From NCBI RefSeq assembly GCF_008831285.2, contig NC_045142.1, positions 16,681,354-16,745,353 on the forward strand: 64,000 nucleotides of DNA, written 5' to 3'. Shown here in pieces: positions 45,662 through 62,240 of this stretch (the first letter of the stretch is position 1; each line of letters opens with the position of its first letter). A program made the translations under genes and the position numbers. The notes beneath the pieces were generated by a model. It was not told the origin of the DNA, did no database searches, and saw nothing but the letters and a program-made list of their open reading frames with translations. The stretch is from Nymphaea colorata (Eukaryota > Streptophyta > Magnoliopsida > Nymphaeales > Nymphaeaceae).

Positions 45662-46135
45662 AAATCTAGCACAGCCCTATGTTACAGAAATTTCTGAATA
45701 TTTTCTCCAAGAAGAAGGTCATTCTGCTGGACCAGAAATCCCGGAAGAGGCTTGGTGATTCTTATGAGAGAGATGGGCTCTATCTACTACATTAACTTGA
45801 ACACAAACAAGGCACTTCCAGCTGACAAGAAGAATGAAGAATCACTCCTATGGCACTATAGGTTGGGATATTTGATTGATCTAATTCTCCAAACTGTGTT
45901 TCTTAAGCTTGTCTACAATTTTCCAGTATGTGAGACATGCAATTACGCAAAGATGACTGCACAATCATTTCTTGAATCTGAAATAAAAAGCCAATATTGC
46001 TTCAACTTGGTTCAGGCCGATGTATGGGGCCCAGCTCCTGCTGTTTCCAATTTTATTTTCAGATACTTTCTCCTGTCAAAAGATGACAAATCATGGATGA
46101 GTTGGGTGTTCTTTCTCAAGAAAAAAGGATGAAGT
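45662..46135 (+). pseudogene. Third copia fragment: GAG-pre-integrase and integrase start
   Basis: The plus strand reads SLLWHYRLGYLIDLI, then CETCNYAKMTAQSF and the integrase opening QADVWGPAPAVSNF, FRYFLLSKDDKSWMSWVFFL. This is the standard copia zinc-binding region followed by the integrase start. It stops at a TGA near 46132, and nothing further of pol was found. Confidence 0.88.
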
Positions 46136-46139
46136 CTTT

Positions 46140-46475
46140 TTTATTAGCAGGCATTGCATGGCCACTAGCAATATCTTATATTAACATAAGTCACTCACTG
46201 GGTAAATTTTATCCAATCTTAAGACTGTGAAAGGTTCCAGATTGGGTTGAGAAGGACTTGGTTTCACATGCAAGACCCACAAATATTATTAACCGACAAA
46301 TTTTTGGTGGTGGCGAACCCTCTGCTAGGTTAAAAGAATCAAAACTTAGCTGGAACAATCTTGACATCAGGGCTGGGGCTTGTTCTCTCTATATGTTTGA
46401 AGTTGAACTCTTGTCGTCAGAAGAGGGGTCGACCTTTTAGTTGTTGTTAGCTCATAGCCATCTAGACATCCTTTG
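46140..46475 (+). repeat. Three-copy dispersed segment, copy A
   Basis: Matches the reverse complement of about 61865-62240 over its full length (gcaggcattg, attgggttgag-like, attattaaccgacaaattt, ggtggcga) and, in two parts, 54255-54520. No coding or terminal repeats identified. Confidence 0.8.
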
Positions 46476-48000
<1,525 letters not shown>

Positions 48001-48904
48001 AATTAGATCAAATTGATAAATATAAATTTCAAAAAAATAACAAAGTATATTATTTTGCAAACATGTATGAAGGTTATTATAATGTACTGCTGAAGTTTAA
48101 AAAAACAAAATCATTATCAATAGAATTGATAAAAAAACATATAAAGACAAAGAAAATAGTGCGTGAGCCCCCGATCGTCAGGAAGGGGATGTTCAAGTAA
48201 TATTGACAAAGTTACTCTTTGATGTAGATTCATTACTTATTCTTTCTATTAAAAGGGACGACAGCCTAACTCCGAGCAGAGTTTGCATCGAAAGTGACAG
48301 AAAATTGTGGTGGTGTACTTATGTCCGGATGGTTTGAGAGATTGATTCGATCCTCCTTTGTACTTTAAGTTGTGTTTGATAGTTCGATGTAGCATTGAAA
48401 GGTATGCTTTAAAGGATCCTCAGCTTAAACAAACTAAAGATTTATGTAGCATGGATCTTAAATCCACGTATATTAAAAATGATAGATTTAAGGTCGGACG
48501 GGGGGGAGTTTTGACCTGATCTGGTCCCTGGTGAAACAAATACAACCACAACAATAAAAACAAGCTATTGGCAACGCCTTTTGTCATTGCAAATAAGATT
48601 ATTGCCAACTCGCAAAAGTCCAATACTCGTCCTTGCCCTTTGCAGTGTTGCCAATGTTTCGCTAGCCTCGGATCACCTGCTGCCATTTTAGATGTGCATG
48701 GACTGGTCATTCCCAGCTTTTATCCAATGACATGCCCGTGTTGAGAAAACTTGACAAATCAATGTAAATTTGAAAATTTACATGGACAACAACAGATTCA
48801 GATTAGACATCCCTATCAAGTTTGAATTAAGAATGCATTTATAAAAGAAAGAATCGTTAAAATTTACTTGTTTCCACCATTCTTTCCGTTCTACTTCAAA
48901 CTTC
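48001..48904. other. Non-coding, no gene recognised
   Basis: Short frames at 47919-48200 (plus) and 48420-48710 (minus) have no family signature and biased composition. No repeats of note. Confidence 0.4.
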
Positions 48905-49006
48905 TCAGCCATGGAAAAATGATGTATTTGATGTAATCCAAGCATGGCTTCCCTTCAACAATATTGGGCGGGCAGTAAGCTTCTTGATTTCCACAACAAC
49001 TTCTGC
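48905..49006 (-). CDS. Candidate last exon of an unrecognised gene
   Basis: After acceptor GATCTTGTAG the minus strand reads AEVVVEIKKLTARPILLKG and continues to a TGA at 48905-48907. It joins in phase 0 to the exon at 49117-49199. Composition is plausible but no family is recognised. Confidence 0.3.
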   Translation of the reverse strand, partial: AEVVVEIKKLTARPILLKGSHAWITSNTSFFHG

Positions 49007-49116
49007 CTACAAGATCCAAGATCAAAGAGTAGATCAGTTTTCAGCACAAAGAAACTAACCAGTGTCAATCAATAGGACAAGCTTCTACAAGAGGAAGAAA
49101 CTAATCTAGCATGCAC

Positions 49117-49199
49117 CTTAGAAAGGACAAGCTTCTGTGAATCAATCATGCCCGAGTCTAGATCTTGATTAACTCTCCGCTCCTTGCTGACATCCACAT
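49117..49199 (-). CDS. Candidate internal exon of an unrecognised gene
   Basis: Eighty-three nt between acceptor CAGGCACTGCAG and donor TAAG|GTGCAT, giving VDVSKERRVNQDLDSGMIDS in a fully open frame that ends in phase 0. It may belong with 48905-49006. A NEK-kinase exon relic lies about 0.9 kb upstream on the same strand, but I see no evidence that they are one gene. Confidence 0.3.
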
Positions 49200-50040
49200 C
49201 TGCAGTGCCTGATAGGACCATAACTAGTTCAGATCTGATGAGATGACTCAGATGTTCTCTAGAAGAGAAATTAACTCATGATCAACTAAGTCAAAACCAG
49301 CTTCATGCCATCAAGGGACAAAATGCAAGTTCCAACTAAAATTGACTTGATACTGATGAAACTACAAAGAAAAGGAGGAAATTCGGAAATTCAAACTGTT
49401 ACAGTCTTAATGTATTAGAAGCAAAGTAGTTTACAAATCAAATCATGAGAATATATATTGTTACATTAAAGAGAGGCAGCTCTTTGCAAATGCACCATCT
49501 CTCAAACAGCAACTATGTGTTTCAACAACTATACTAAGTAGTAAGTAGATTACACCTGTGACATGTAATTTGTTTCCAATAGCTATAGGTGTGCCATGAG
49601 TCTTAAAAATTATATTTATAATTTCACCAATACATTCTAATTGTTGAGTAAATTGGCCAATAGAAGAGATACCAAGATAAGATCGAGAGAAAGGATTAAG
49701 TAGACCAAGTAAGGTTACTAAAAATAGGAAGAAGGCAATAGACAGTATAAAGGCTATAAGCCCAAAAGATCTTGGATGCTCCATGAGCACCAATTAGGGC
49801 ACGGCCATTAGCAAAGTGGAATTCCTACATCCATACCAGTGCTACATAGTAATGAGACTGAATAATCATCTTACCCATGTGTTCGAGGAGGAAGGCCTTG
49901 AAGTTGTTCAGTATAAGGTGGCATATCGAAAAGTACAAAGTCATAAAATTCTTAATAAATAAGTAGATTGTATTGATTTCCAAATAAATATATTCATGCA
50001 TACAAAGTATGTGGAATGGATCAAAGAAAGTAGGTCTTAC
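49200..50040. other. No supported gene; hydrophobic frame at 49461-49793 (minus)
   Basis: The 110-residue frame contains FGLIAFILSIAFFLFLVTLL, which could be a membrane segment, but it lacks splice or family support and is probably accidental in AT-rich DNA. Confidence 0.3.
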
Positions 50041-50113
50041 AAAAGCTTTGAATGCTGGACGATGTGCTGCCATCTCATATAAGCAATTTGCAAACCATAT
50101 CCAAAAACTTATA
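50041..50113 (-). pseudogene. NEK-type protein kinase exon remnant
   Basis: Between acceptor TTTTTTTAG and donor TTTT|GTAAGA the minus strand encodes [15 protein letters not shown], closely resembling the kinase subdomain IX region of plant NIMA-related kinases ([23 protein letters not shown]-type). The upstream SDIWSLG part has been lost or shifted (SISFWIWFAN), so the exon is decayed. No other NEK exon was found nearby. NEKs act in microtubule organisation and cell growth. Confidence 0.7.
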
Positions 50114-51823
50114 CTAAAAAAATTAGTACAATTATCATACAAAAATATTGGCCATCATGGAAAAACCGAGAGAGAGAAGAGACCAAATATCAGATTTGAA
50201 ACCATATTGAATGGCTGAATATAGATCGTTAGAGATAGTTATAAGATTACATAGGTTGGCGACAATCTACTTCACCCATTTTCAAAGACCCAGACGAATT
50301 AATCAACAAAAGAATATCCAAAACAAAACAAGCAGAAGCTATGGTAAAAATGCATGCTTGAAATGTAGAATGCTTTGTAGCTGCACCTACTAAAAACACT
50401 CGATATTCTCTTTGACTTAGCTAGTACTTACAAGACACACTATTAGAAAAGTGACTCGTAAAAGATGATAGAGACATTATGGAGGATGACCACCATACCA
50501 CATGCAAGATAGCATGTGTATAAAAATATCAATAAACATGCATTAAAAGATAGATATAAATATGTAGATAAATAGCTATATGTAATACATAAATAAATAG
50601 AGAACTTATGTAAATGTGTATGACATTATCACTTCAAATAATATGTCACCTTTGAGTCTTTGATAACTTTGAAGAAACCAAATGTAAAATTAGGACTCGT
50701 GTGTAAAAAAAAGTGTAGCAAATACCGCCAAACTGCCCTTTCAAGATAATCTAAGATGTCGTATATTGTTCCTTGCAACACCACCTTTAAAGTCAAATTA
50801 AATAAAACATCAACCTCGTATTTGAAAAGAATTAACATGGCATTATTGTAAGACATGTCAGTTTCACACAGAAAAAAACCTCAAAATGATCAAATGTAGT
50901 CAGACTAGGAGAAAAGATAATGAAAGATATACAAAATGTGTCATTTCTAAGATTATAAGATTCTAATTTTTAGAACTAATGTAAATGTGTCATTGACTTG
51001 ATGATACAACGTCGAGCTCGACTCACTTAACTCGTTTATATTAATTTATTACTTCTTATTTCTTTTAACTCATTGAACTGGTTTTTTAATTAATTCAACT
51101 ATAAACATTCGTCTAACTATTAATGCTAGTGGAGCTGATTTTAAATGGATCGAGTTCTTACAACTCAAACTCGATCTTTGAGTATAAATTTAAGCTTGAG
51201 CTCAACTCGTTTCAAGTCAAGCTTTTACAACGGAGCTCGAGTCAAGCCCAAGTCGATTTTGACTCTTACATTAGGCATCCGACTGAATCACACCCTTAAA
51301 GAACTTATGCTTCTGCTATTCATATAAATAGTTTTTTGGTAGGAGGATGACATGAAGTTTTACAAAAGCAGTTTAAAAGGCAAAACAAAAAAAAAGGTTA
51401 AAAAGATAAGCGGATCGTGTTTGGCTCATAAGAACTGAGATTATGAACCGGGTTGTATCGGACCGGTTGACTGGGTCAATCCAGCTCAGGTCTTAACTGG
51501 GGTCAATGATATCACATGAACATTATTTTTGGGGTCCCACCAGCATGTGGTTTCAGGCGGTGATCGTCTCGATGAGCATCATCATCCCATCCCTATCTAA
51601 AACTCATCCTTATCTGGTTCACCGTGATCTATGGGGGTTCAGCGCCTCTTTTTTCATGTCTCCCTGACCCTGCCTTCAAATTTAGGGAGAGAGTTGAACG
51701 TGCAATAACCAGAAACACACAATTATGACCAAATAAAACCCTTACTTATAGGTGAAGTATATAACTTTTGTTCCTACAATAAACAATTCATTTCTAAGTG
51801 TTGGAAATTTTCATGGCTGGACC
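50114..51823. other. Non-coding stretch upstream/downstream of relics
   Basis: Contains a degenerate ctcgactcg/gagctcgag-rich stretch (51010-51250), a pattern often seen in plant dispersed repeats, and AP2's 3' flank (51700-51823). No gene recognised. Confidence 0.45.
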
Positions 51824-53155
51824 TTAGCCCTGTGTACATTCAGTTGGTGCAAAAGAAAGCAGTCTGTTGCCCAGATCATACTTGACATGCATGTTCTGCT
51901 GTGCAATATTCCCAAAGATGGGCATCTCTCCATCTTTAATGGCTAAGCAGGCGATTCCACTTCTAAACATTGCAAAGATATTTGAAGGTGGCAGCTTCCA
52001 GTCTGCATTAGCGAAATGAAAGTTCATCTCCGGCAACCCTTCATATGGATCACCATTGTTCTCTACATGGTAACACAGCAAATCTTGCTCAGGAGGATAG
52101 AAGCATTCACGGTTTATGACATTTGCCGCTTGAACATACACATCTTTTGCAAGAAAAGTCAGGCTGGTACCCGAGTCTATGATGATCGATCTGGCATCTC
52201 CCAACAATGCAGTCGTCTGTGCACCACCAAATTGTATGTTGAGTCTGCTGTTCCCGACACTTATGTTTGTCAGGATGAGCACATAAAAGCTGCCTTCACC
52301 ACCTTCTGATGCCATCGGCGTCTCTTGAACATCTTCTGTGCCTGAAAACGGTGCATCCTCACCGAATTTGAGCTGTCCCGTGGAATTGTCTTCATTGCTA
52401 TACGGGGGAAGACAGTAAGCAAATTTGTCATCAATGGAAGAGCCAATCTGTTTAACAAGAGAGAGAGGACCACGGCCAAGGCCAGGAACTTTACGCAGGG
52501 CAGAATCAGGATTATCTTCACGATGAACAGAACCAAAGACAATTCCTTCATGCTTGATGGTGTCAGCACCATTGTCAAACAAGAGCATCTCGGAGGCTAG
52601 GACCCCTTCTACTTCGGAATTTGCTCTATAGGAATATCTGAAACAGCAAAGTTGGTCGCTGGTGCAACGATGGTCGTGCAATTCCGTGCAAAAGCTGGTG
52701 GAGCATCTCCTGTTCTTGTAGGTGGACGACTGAAGTGGATCAAACATTGGTGTTTTGACATGGCAGTTGTCACAATGGCAGGATGTTGTCCATATGAGGT
52801 TGCTACCAGCGTCTATAATGGCCCAGTACAGGCTGGATGGGGTACCTAGCGAGAGTTTCACGAGAAACTCACCGGGACCAGCCATCACAGGGCTGGAGAT
52901 CACACTGGTGGTATTAGAAAACCATGAAGCAATGCTGCGGGAGCGCAACATGGAGGGCGGAGCCTCCTGCTCAGCTCGTTGAGCTAGAGTGGATGAAGGG
53001 TCATAGAGAGGTGACAGGGATGAGTCTCGATAAAAGAGGTCTATAGAGAAGCCGAGAGGTTTGGAAGCGAAGATTGTGGTAGGGTTAGGCAGTATTGCAA
53101 GTAGGAGCAGCTGCAGGAGGAGGCTGAATGCTAAGGGGGAGAAGAAGGTTGCCAT
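51824..53155 (-). CDS. Intact aspartic protease, nepenthesin/CDR1-like (A1 family), AP2
   Basis: A single 443-residue frame without introns, as is common in this family. Residues 1-30 are a signal peptide (LLLQLLLLAILP), so the product is secreted or vacuolar. A propeptide with the conserved SIDLFYRDSSLSPLYDPS region follows. The first catalytic motif is DAGS at 115-118 (family: DTGS), followed by a cysteine-rich nepenthesin-type insert (CHCDNC, CSTSFC). The second is DSGT at 327-330. The C-terminal end has FGNIAQQNMHVKYDLGN. The flap region reads RYSYRANSEVEG instead of YGDGS-like, and FGS replaces FGC. Start chosen at ATG 53155 because the signal peptide and paralogues align there. A TATA box lies 42 bp upstream. 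Activity is uncertain given the changed motif residues. Confidence 0.93.
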   Translation of the reverse strand: MATFFSPLAFSLLLQLLLLAILPNPTTIFASKPLGFSIDLFYRDSSLSPLYDPSSTLAQRAEQEAPPSMLRSRSIASWFSNTTSVISSPVMAGPGEFLVKLSLGTPSSLYWAIIDAGSNLIWTTSCHCDNCHVKTPMFDPLQSSTYKNRRCSTSFCTELHDHRCTSDQLCCFRYSYRANSEVEGVLASEMLLFDNGADTIKHEGIVFGSVHREDNPDSALRKVPGLGRGPLSLVKQIGSSIDDKFAYCLPPYSNEDNSTGQLKFGEDAPFSGTEDVQETPMASEGGEGSFYVLILTNISVGNSRLNIQFGGAQTTALLGDARSIIIDSGTSLTFLAKDVYVQAANVINRECFYPPEQDLLCYHVENNGDPYEGLPEMNFHFANADWKLPPSNIFAMFRSGIACLAIKDGEMPIFGNIAQQNMHVKYDLGNRLLSFAPTECTQG

Positions 53156-53196
53156 GGTGAGGACTAAATGGTTGCTGTACTAAGGATAAATGCGTT

Positions 53197-53207
53197 GATA
53201 TTTATAA
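53197..53207 (-). promoter_or_regulatory. TATA box of AP2
   Basis: The minus strand reads TTATAAATATC, about 42-52 bp upstream of the start codon. The same box and flanking bases (ACTTCC-TTATAAATATC) precede AP3 at 63234-63244. Confidence 0.7.
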
Positions 53208-54178
53208 CGGAAGTCATAGTTATGTGGCCCCTGATGAAGGGAAGCATTTGGATTTGAAAATTCTGCAAAAAAAAAAAAAAGACATGTGGCTGAACTGAGT
53301 TACATATTCCTTTGTGTAACCAGTAACCATCACAATAGAGAAAAGTGGTAGCATCTTCCAATTGTTAAGCTTAGGTATAACAATGACAAACATTTGAAGA
53401 CTTTCAAACACAAAAGGAAGGCAGAAGACACACTTTAACGTATTACTTAAGTGACCGCAATAACTGTTGAATACGCTGGAAGAAGAGATTGTCCTAATGG
53501 TGTTTGAAAATTTTTTTTAGGCATCAGGGGTGGAGCCAAGGGAGGCTCGCATGGCCTTGGATCCACCTCAATTTTTTTAAAAAAACATTATATGTAAATT
53601 TTAGTAAATTTCACTTGTCCTATATAAAAATTTTGAAAAATGATATTTTGACCTTAGTCAAAATTTAGAAACATTAATTTGGTCCTTCTCATGAAATTTT
53701 TTTGGCTTTGTCCCTGTAACACATGGTAGTCCCTGCTCCAAAACCTGTCCATTGACCTCCTTAATCCGTGAACCTTGAAGTGTTTGGAAAATCTTTCTCT
53801 CACACGATCCCTCTCTATACATATATATATATACAAATGTCTTTCCACCCCACGATATTATGGGCTCTCATCTGGTGATAGTTCATGGGGCAGAGGCTCA
53901 CGCAGTGAGGGTTTTCAAGTATGCTATGTCCATTTTAGCCATATCATATACCTCTTTTTTATTTTTATATATATAGCAAAAAATTAAATGGTGACTCTGA
54001 TTATTCAATGTTACTCTACTTGTTCATAAGGACTATTTGATTCATTATAATGAATGGACGAGAGAAAACTAAAGAAAAAAAAGTAAATGGGTATTTTTGT
54101 CATCTAGTATTAGTTTATACCTTTTTTTTTTCTCCATCTTTCTCTCAACCGTTAAGTGGGTGAATGTGTATATGGCCA

Positions 54179-54180
<2 letters not shown>

Positions 54181-54244
<64 letters not shown>
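54181..54244. repeat. (AT)n microsatellite
   Basis: 64-bp AT run within the inverted-duplication arm. The sister run at 62446-62475 is shorter. Confidence 0.96.
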
Positions 54245-54247
<3 letters not shown>

Positions 54248-54254
54248 TATTAGC

Positions 54255-54515
54255 AGTAATTGGCTGGCGTTACATGGCTACTAACAATATTTTATGTTAT
54301 CAAAGTCTTGTATTGAGTGATGTTTATCCACTCTCAAGACTGTAAAAGGTTTCATGTTTGAGTTGAAGTTGGACTTGCATTTCGTTCTTAAATCAAAATT
54401 CCAAACCATCAAACGCCCCCTAAAAGAGCGGTCGACCATTTGTTTGTTCGTGGCCATTATCTCGGGCCAGGCTATCTGTAACAGCTTGTAGTCATCTCCT
54501 TCTCGGGCCCAACGA
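54255..54515 (+). repeat. Three-copy dispersed segment, copy B, with a transposon-end scar
   Basis: Its two ends match copy A (46140-46475) and copy C (61865-62240), but the middle is replaced by 54371-54420. That piece ends CCATCAAACGCCCCCTAA, the reverse complement of a TIR like that of the transposon at 18017-20037. Confidence 0.75.
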
Positions 54516-54584
54516 TGCCTGTGAGTGGGGCCAAATATCCATCAACTAGTATAGTGCTTCCACTCCAGTTGCATTATAGAAATG

Positions 54585-58637
<4,053 letters not shown>

Positions 58638-58737
58638 NNNNNNNNNNNNNNNNNNNNNNNNNNNNNNNNNNNNNNNNNNNNNNNNNNNNNNNNNNNNNNN
58701 NNNNNNNNNNNNNNNNNNNNNNNNNNNNNNNNNNNNN
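58638..58737. other. Assembly gap (100 N)
   Basis: Exactly 100 N, a common placeholder for unknown length. It lies between the end of block X copy 2 and a (TA)n run that starts the inverted AP1 3'-flank copy, so neither join is verified. Confidence 0.99.
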
Positions 58738-58739
58738 TA

Positions 58740-59260
58740 TATATATATATATATATATATATAGTTTCTATTGTAATGATCTCTGTATTGGTCTATATTG
58801 GAGCTTTGGACGCTGCTTAATTGTGTTTTATGTCATGGAAGTTCTGAGTGTCATGTAGTCGATGGTGTTAGTTTTCCAGTACAATAAATGTATGTGTTTC
58901 GTTTTAAGGATGTTTTCCCTCCGTTTAGCTTTAAGGTTAGTTATATATGTCTACATGGAAATTATGAATATTATCTAGGCTTGACAGTCGCTGATACTCA
59001 CAATTCTGTTGCTAATGGGTAATCGTGACAGCTAAACTCCACACTACAAGTCCCGTTGCCTACACTATTACGGATGAAATGGCCATGGGTGTGTGGTTGA
59101 ATTTGTTGAAATAAGCTGGTTTAGGTAAGCATAATGGCCACGGAATGTGCCAACACTTTGACATGAAATTTTGTGACGCATAACACAATGTGCTCTTTGA
59201 CTGTTGTATCTGCCACTTAACTACACAATGTCTACGGTTTGTGTCATTATTTCGTTAAAC
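58740..59260 (-). repeat. Inverted copy of the AP1 3'-flank segment
   Basis: Its reverse complement aligns with 14500-15020 throughout. In AP1 the protease stop codon follows seven bases after this segment. Here the equivalent position falls at the AT run and the gap, so a protease gene on the plus strand may have existed there. Confidence 0.85.
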
Positions 59261-60399
59261 TTTAACGCTGATATGCTGTGCTATGCTACGTCTCTTGAAG
59301 TTAAACACGAAACCATCCAAGAACATACTTTCATATGGGGAGACTCACATTTATTTCCTTGCTATAGACAAAAGCTGCTCATGAATTCTTAGCATCATAA
59401 CGACTGTGTAGTTTCAAGAAAGCAAGAAAGCCAAAAAATTCCTTCAAAGTAGGGTTGTTCCATCTTGCGTGAAAATTCCATCACTCTATAAGGAAAGCCA
59501 TTCAATTTGACTTGTTATAATATACAGATAATTAAATGATCAATTTATTATATGTTTCCCAATAACTTATTAATTTAAAAAATGATTAATTTCATATATG
59601 TTTTCTAATAATTTATTCTTAAGATCATATCTGTAAGGTTAAATCGAAAAAATACATTGTAATCATTGCAATCTGGTTTTTATTATGTATATCAAAGATG
59701 ACAGAAGTATAAAATCAAACGAATGTGCTGCATATAATATTGCGGATGACAAAACATGTATAAATCAAACATTATACTCGTCATAAACATTATGTTGCCA
59801 TGGCATCAGCCGCAACCATTGTGATGACATGCTTTCTTACACCAAACATGTCAGACCAAAACTAAAAAAAAAAGAAATAAAAAAAAAAATAAAATTTAAG
59901 GGGTAGGCACATCACGTGCCCAATTAATAATTTTCAATAATACTTGGATGATGGATTGCAGACAAAGATTATCCAGGTGAGGCCGGCATTGACTCAAACT
60001 AAGTTGGAACTTGGGGCATATGAATCTCTAAATAATGTAAAAAATAAGACTATTCTGGTAAACTTGATATTAAAGATACAATTATTTTTCAAAGTTTTAA
60101 TATTATTTTGAGAAGTACATAAAGCAAGTTGTAACCAGCAGACGGCGAATTTCAGGAATATACCAGCATTAATATTTCGGGAATTTGCTTGTGAAATATT
60201 ATGACGTGAATGATTAAATTCGTCCAAACCACATTGCGTAATGGAATAATTGGAATTCAGTGCAAGGGAATGTCAATAGATCTTCTTTGTCAGTTACGTA
60301 TCTGAATCCGATAGACTTAATAGTCTGGTTTGGTGACCGAAATAAGATCCAATTAATAGTAGTAGGATTCTCAGATTTTTAATAGCATAGAGAGTTGCG

Positions 60400-60463
<64 letters not shown>

Positions 60464-61864
60464 GGAAAGATAAAGAGAATTGAAACGAATCAGCTACTGA
60501 TATGGTCATACATTCTTTTTTTTTTTTTATGTTGCTAAAACTTTCATAAAAGATACATTTTGCTGTTAAAGTATGTGGTCAAGCAATTGTCACTCACAAA
60601 TATATCATCTGACCATATAAGTGGTTAGGTGTTTTATGTATAGAAAGATTGAATGGTGATCTAGTTGTTTGAGTCACTCAGCCATCTAACCATGACCATC
60701 TGATTTATCATAGCAGATAACTAAGAAAAAAACAAAGAGAAAACAAAAATAGACATTTTCATCATCTAATATTTGTTTTTATATTTTCTCCATGTTTTTT
60801 TCTTAACCCTCCAATATCTGCACTAGATGGATGCCAGCTTTGGTTAAATGGCTGGGTAACTTTATAGTGAGAGTCACCATTCGACCATTTTTATACATGT
60901 ATTTTGCCTGAAACTATGGAGCATTGAAATGAAATGAACAGATGAAATTATACGTAGATTGGTCTATTAATTATATGCAGATTGGTCTATTAAGACAAAA
61001 TTTGACCAGAGCAAAACAGGTAAAATAAGAAAAAGAAGACGGTCTTTCTGCTTTATAATGCCACCATGTGGCAAAGTCTCTTGACACATGTCCGTTTCTT
61101 CATTTCATGTAAGAAAAAAAGCGTACCTTATGGTTTGATGTAACCAGGGATATTAACAAATAGAAAGACACACACGTATGTACAATGAGCGAGAAAAACA
61201 ATTGGATTAGCCAGTCTCTTTTAAACTTACTTTTCGAACTCATCATTTTCCCATCATTATGTCACCAACCTTTACTCTTTCTTCTCTTCTCTTTTTTCCT
61301 TCTCTGCAACCAACCTTTTTCCACTTTAAAGTTGGTGCACATCAAAGGGGAGATGAGATTCTCAAAGTAATAGTGGCTTTAACTTATTTCATGTAACTGT
61401 ATGACCACAAATATGCAATACAAAAAGCAATTGATGGCACAAATTTGGCACTACCAAGTTGAGTAAGAATCTCACAGCTTAACAGAGAACATCTTTATTT
61501 ACAGCAGACTGCTCTCTCTTCCTCTCTCCCTCTCTCTCTTTCTCCCCCCTCTCTCTCTCTATATATATATATATACCAATGAGTGTCACTAAATAGCTGA
61601 TTGTCTTCCACATGGTGCTTGTTCATCAACAGCGATCGAAGTGCATTTTAATGTGCTAAAAAGGAGACAAAGAGGGTATTATTTTGGTAAGCAGATCTGC
61701 ATCTACTGTACATGTCAAATAGCTCTTGATGTAATTCCATATTCACACAGTTTCCTGCATCAAGTAAAATAATAAAATAGCAAGTACCATGAAATTTGTC
61801 GACAGAAAACAAAAAGATAAGTATGAAGGAGCTCACATCCTCTTTCAGTGGAAGCAATAGACCA
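59261..61864. other. Non-coding stretch, no gene recognised
   Basis: Contains a (TA)n/(GA)n run at 60403-60463 and a CT-rich run at 61510-61560 next to (TA)n. Minus-strand frame 59994-60227 and others have no family signature. Confidence 0.5.
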
Positions 61865-62240
61865 TTTTAGATGTCTACAAGCTATTATAGGTAACCTGGC
61901 CCGAGAGAATGGCTATCAGCTAACAACAACCAAAAGGTCGACTGCTCTTTTCAAGGACAAAGAGTTCAAACATATAAAGAGAAAGAGTCCAAGATTATGG
62001 TCTGATGTCAAGATTTATCCAGCTGAGTCTTCATTCTTTTAGCCTAGCGGAGGGCTCGCCACCACCCAAAATTTGTCGGTTAATAATATTTATGGGCCAT
62101 GCATGTGAAAGCAAGTTCAACCTCAAACCATACATGGAATGTTTTACATTCTTGAGAGTGGAAAAAAAATCACTCAATGCATGAGTTTGTTAATATAAAA
62201 TATTATTAGTGGCCAGGTAATGCCTGCCAATCACTGCTAC
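61865..62240 (-). repeat. Three-copy dispersed segment, copy C
   Basis: Inverted relative to copies A and B; full-length match to 46140-46475. Forms the outer part of the AP3 arm of the inverted duplication. Confidence 0.8.

Larger units (their letters stand above)
53156..54515. repeat. AP2 upstream arm of a large inverted duplication
   Basis: This region is repeated in inverted order upstream of AP3 (about 61865-63285): GGTTTTGGAGCAGGGACTAC (minus near 53740; plus at 62811), the attattcaa/ctctg stretch near 54000 and 62670, an AT run (54181-54244; 62446-62475) and the 54255-54515 segment. It differs by many substitutions and small indels. Confidence 0.85.

Noticed and set aside
49461-49793. 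Hydrophobic 110-residue frame as a membrane protein
   Set aside because: No family signature, no splice context and typical of AT-rich non-coding DNA.
59042-59050. CACTACAAG as a CACTA transposon end
   Set aside because: The sister copy at 14.5-15.0 kb does not keep it (CCAACACAAG), and no matching end or 3-bp duplication was found.
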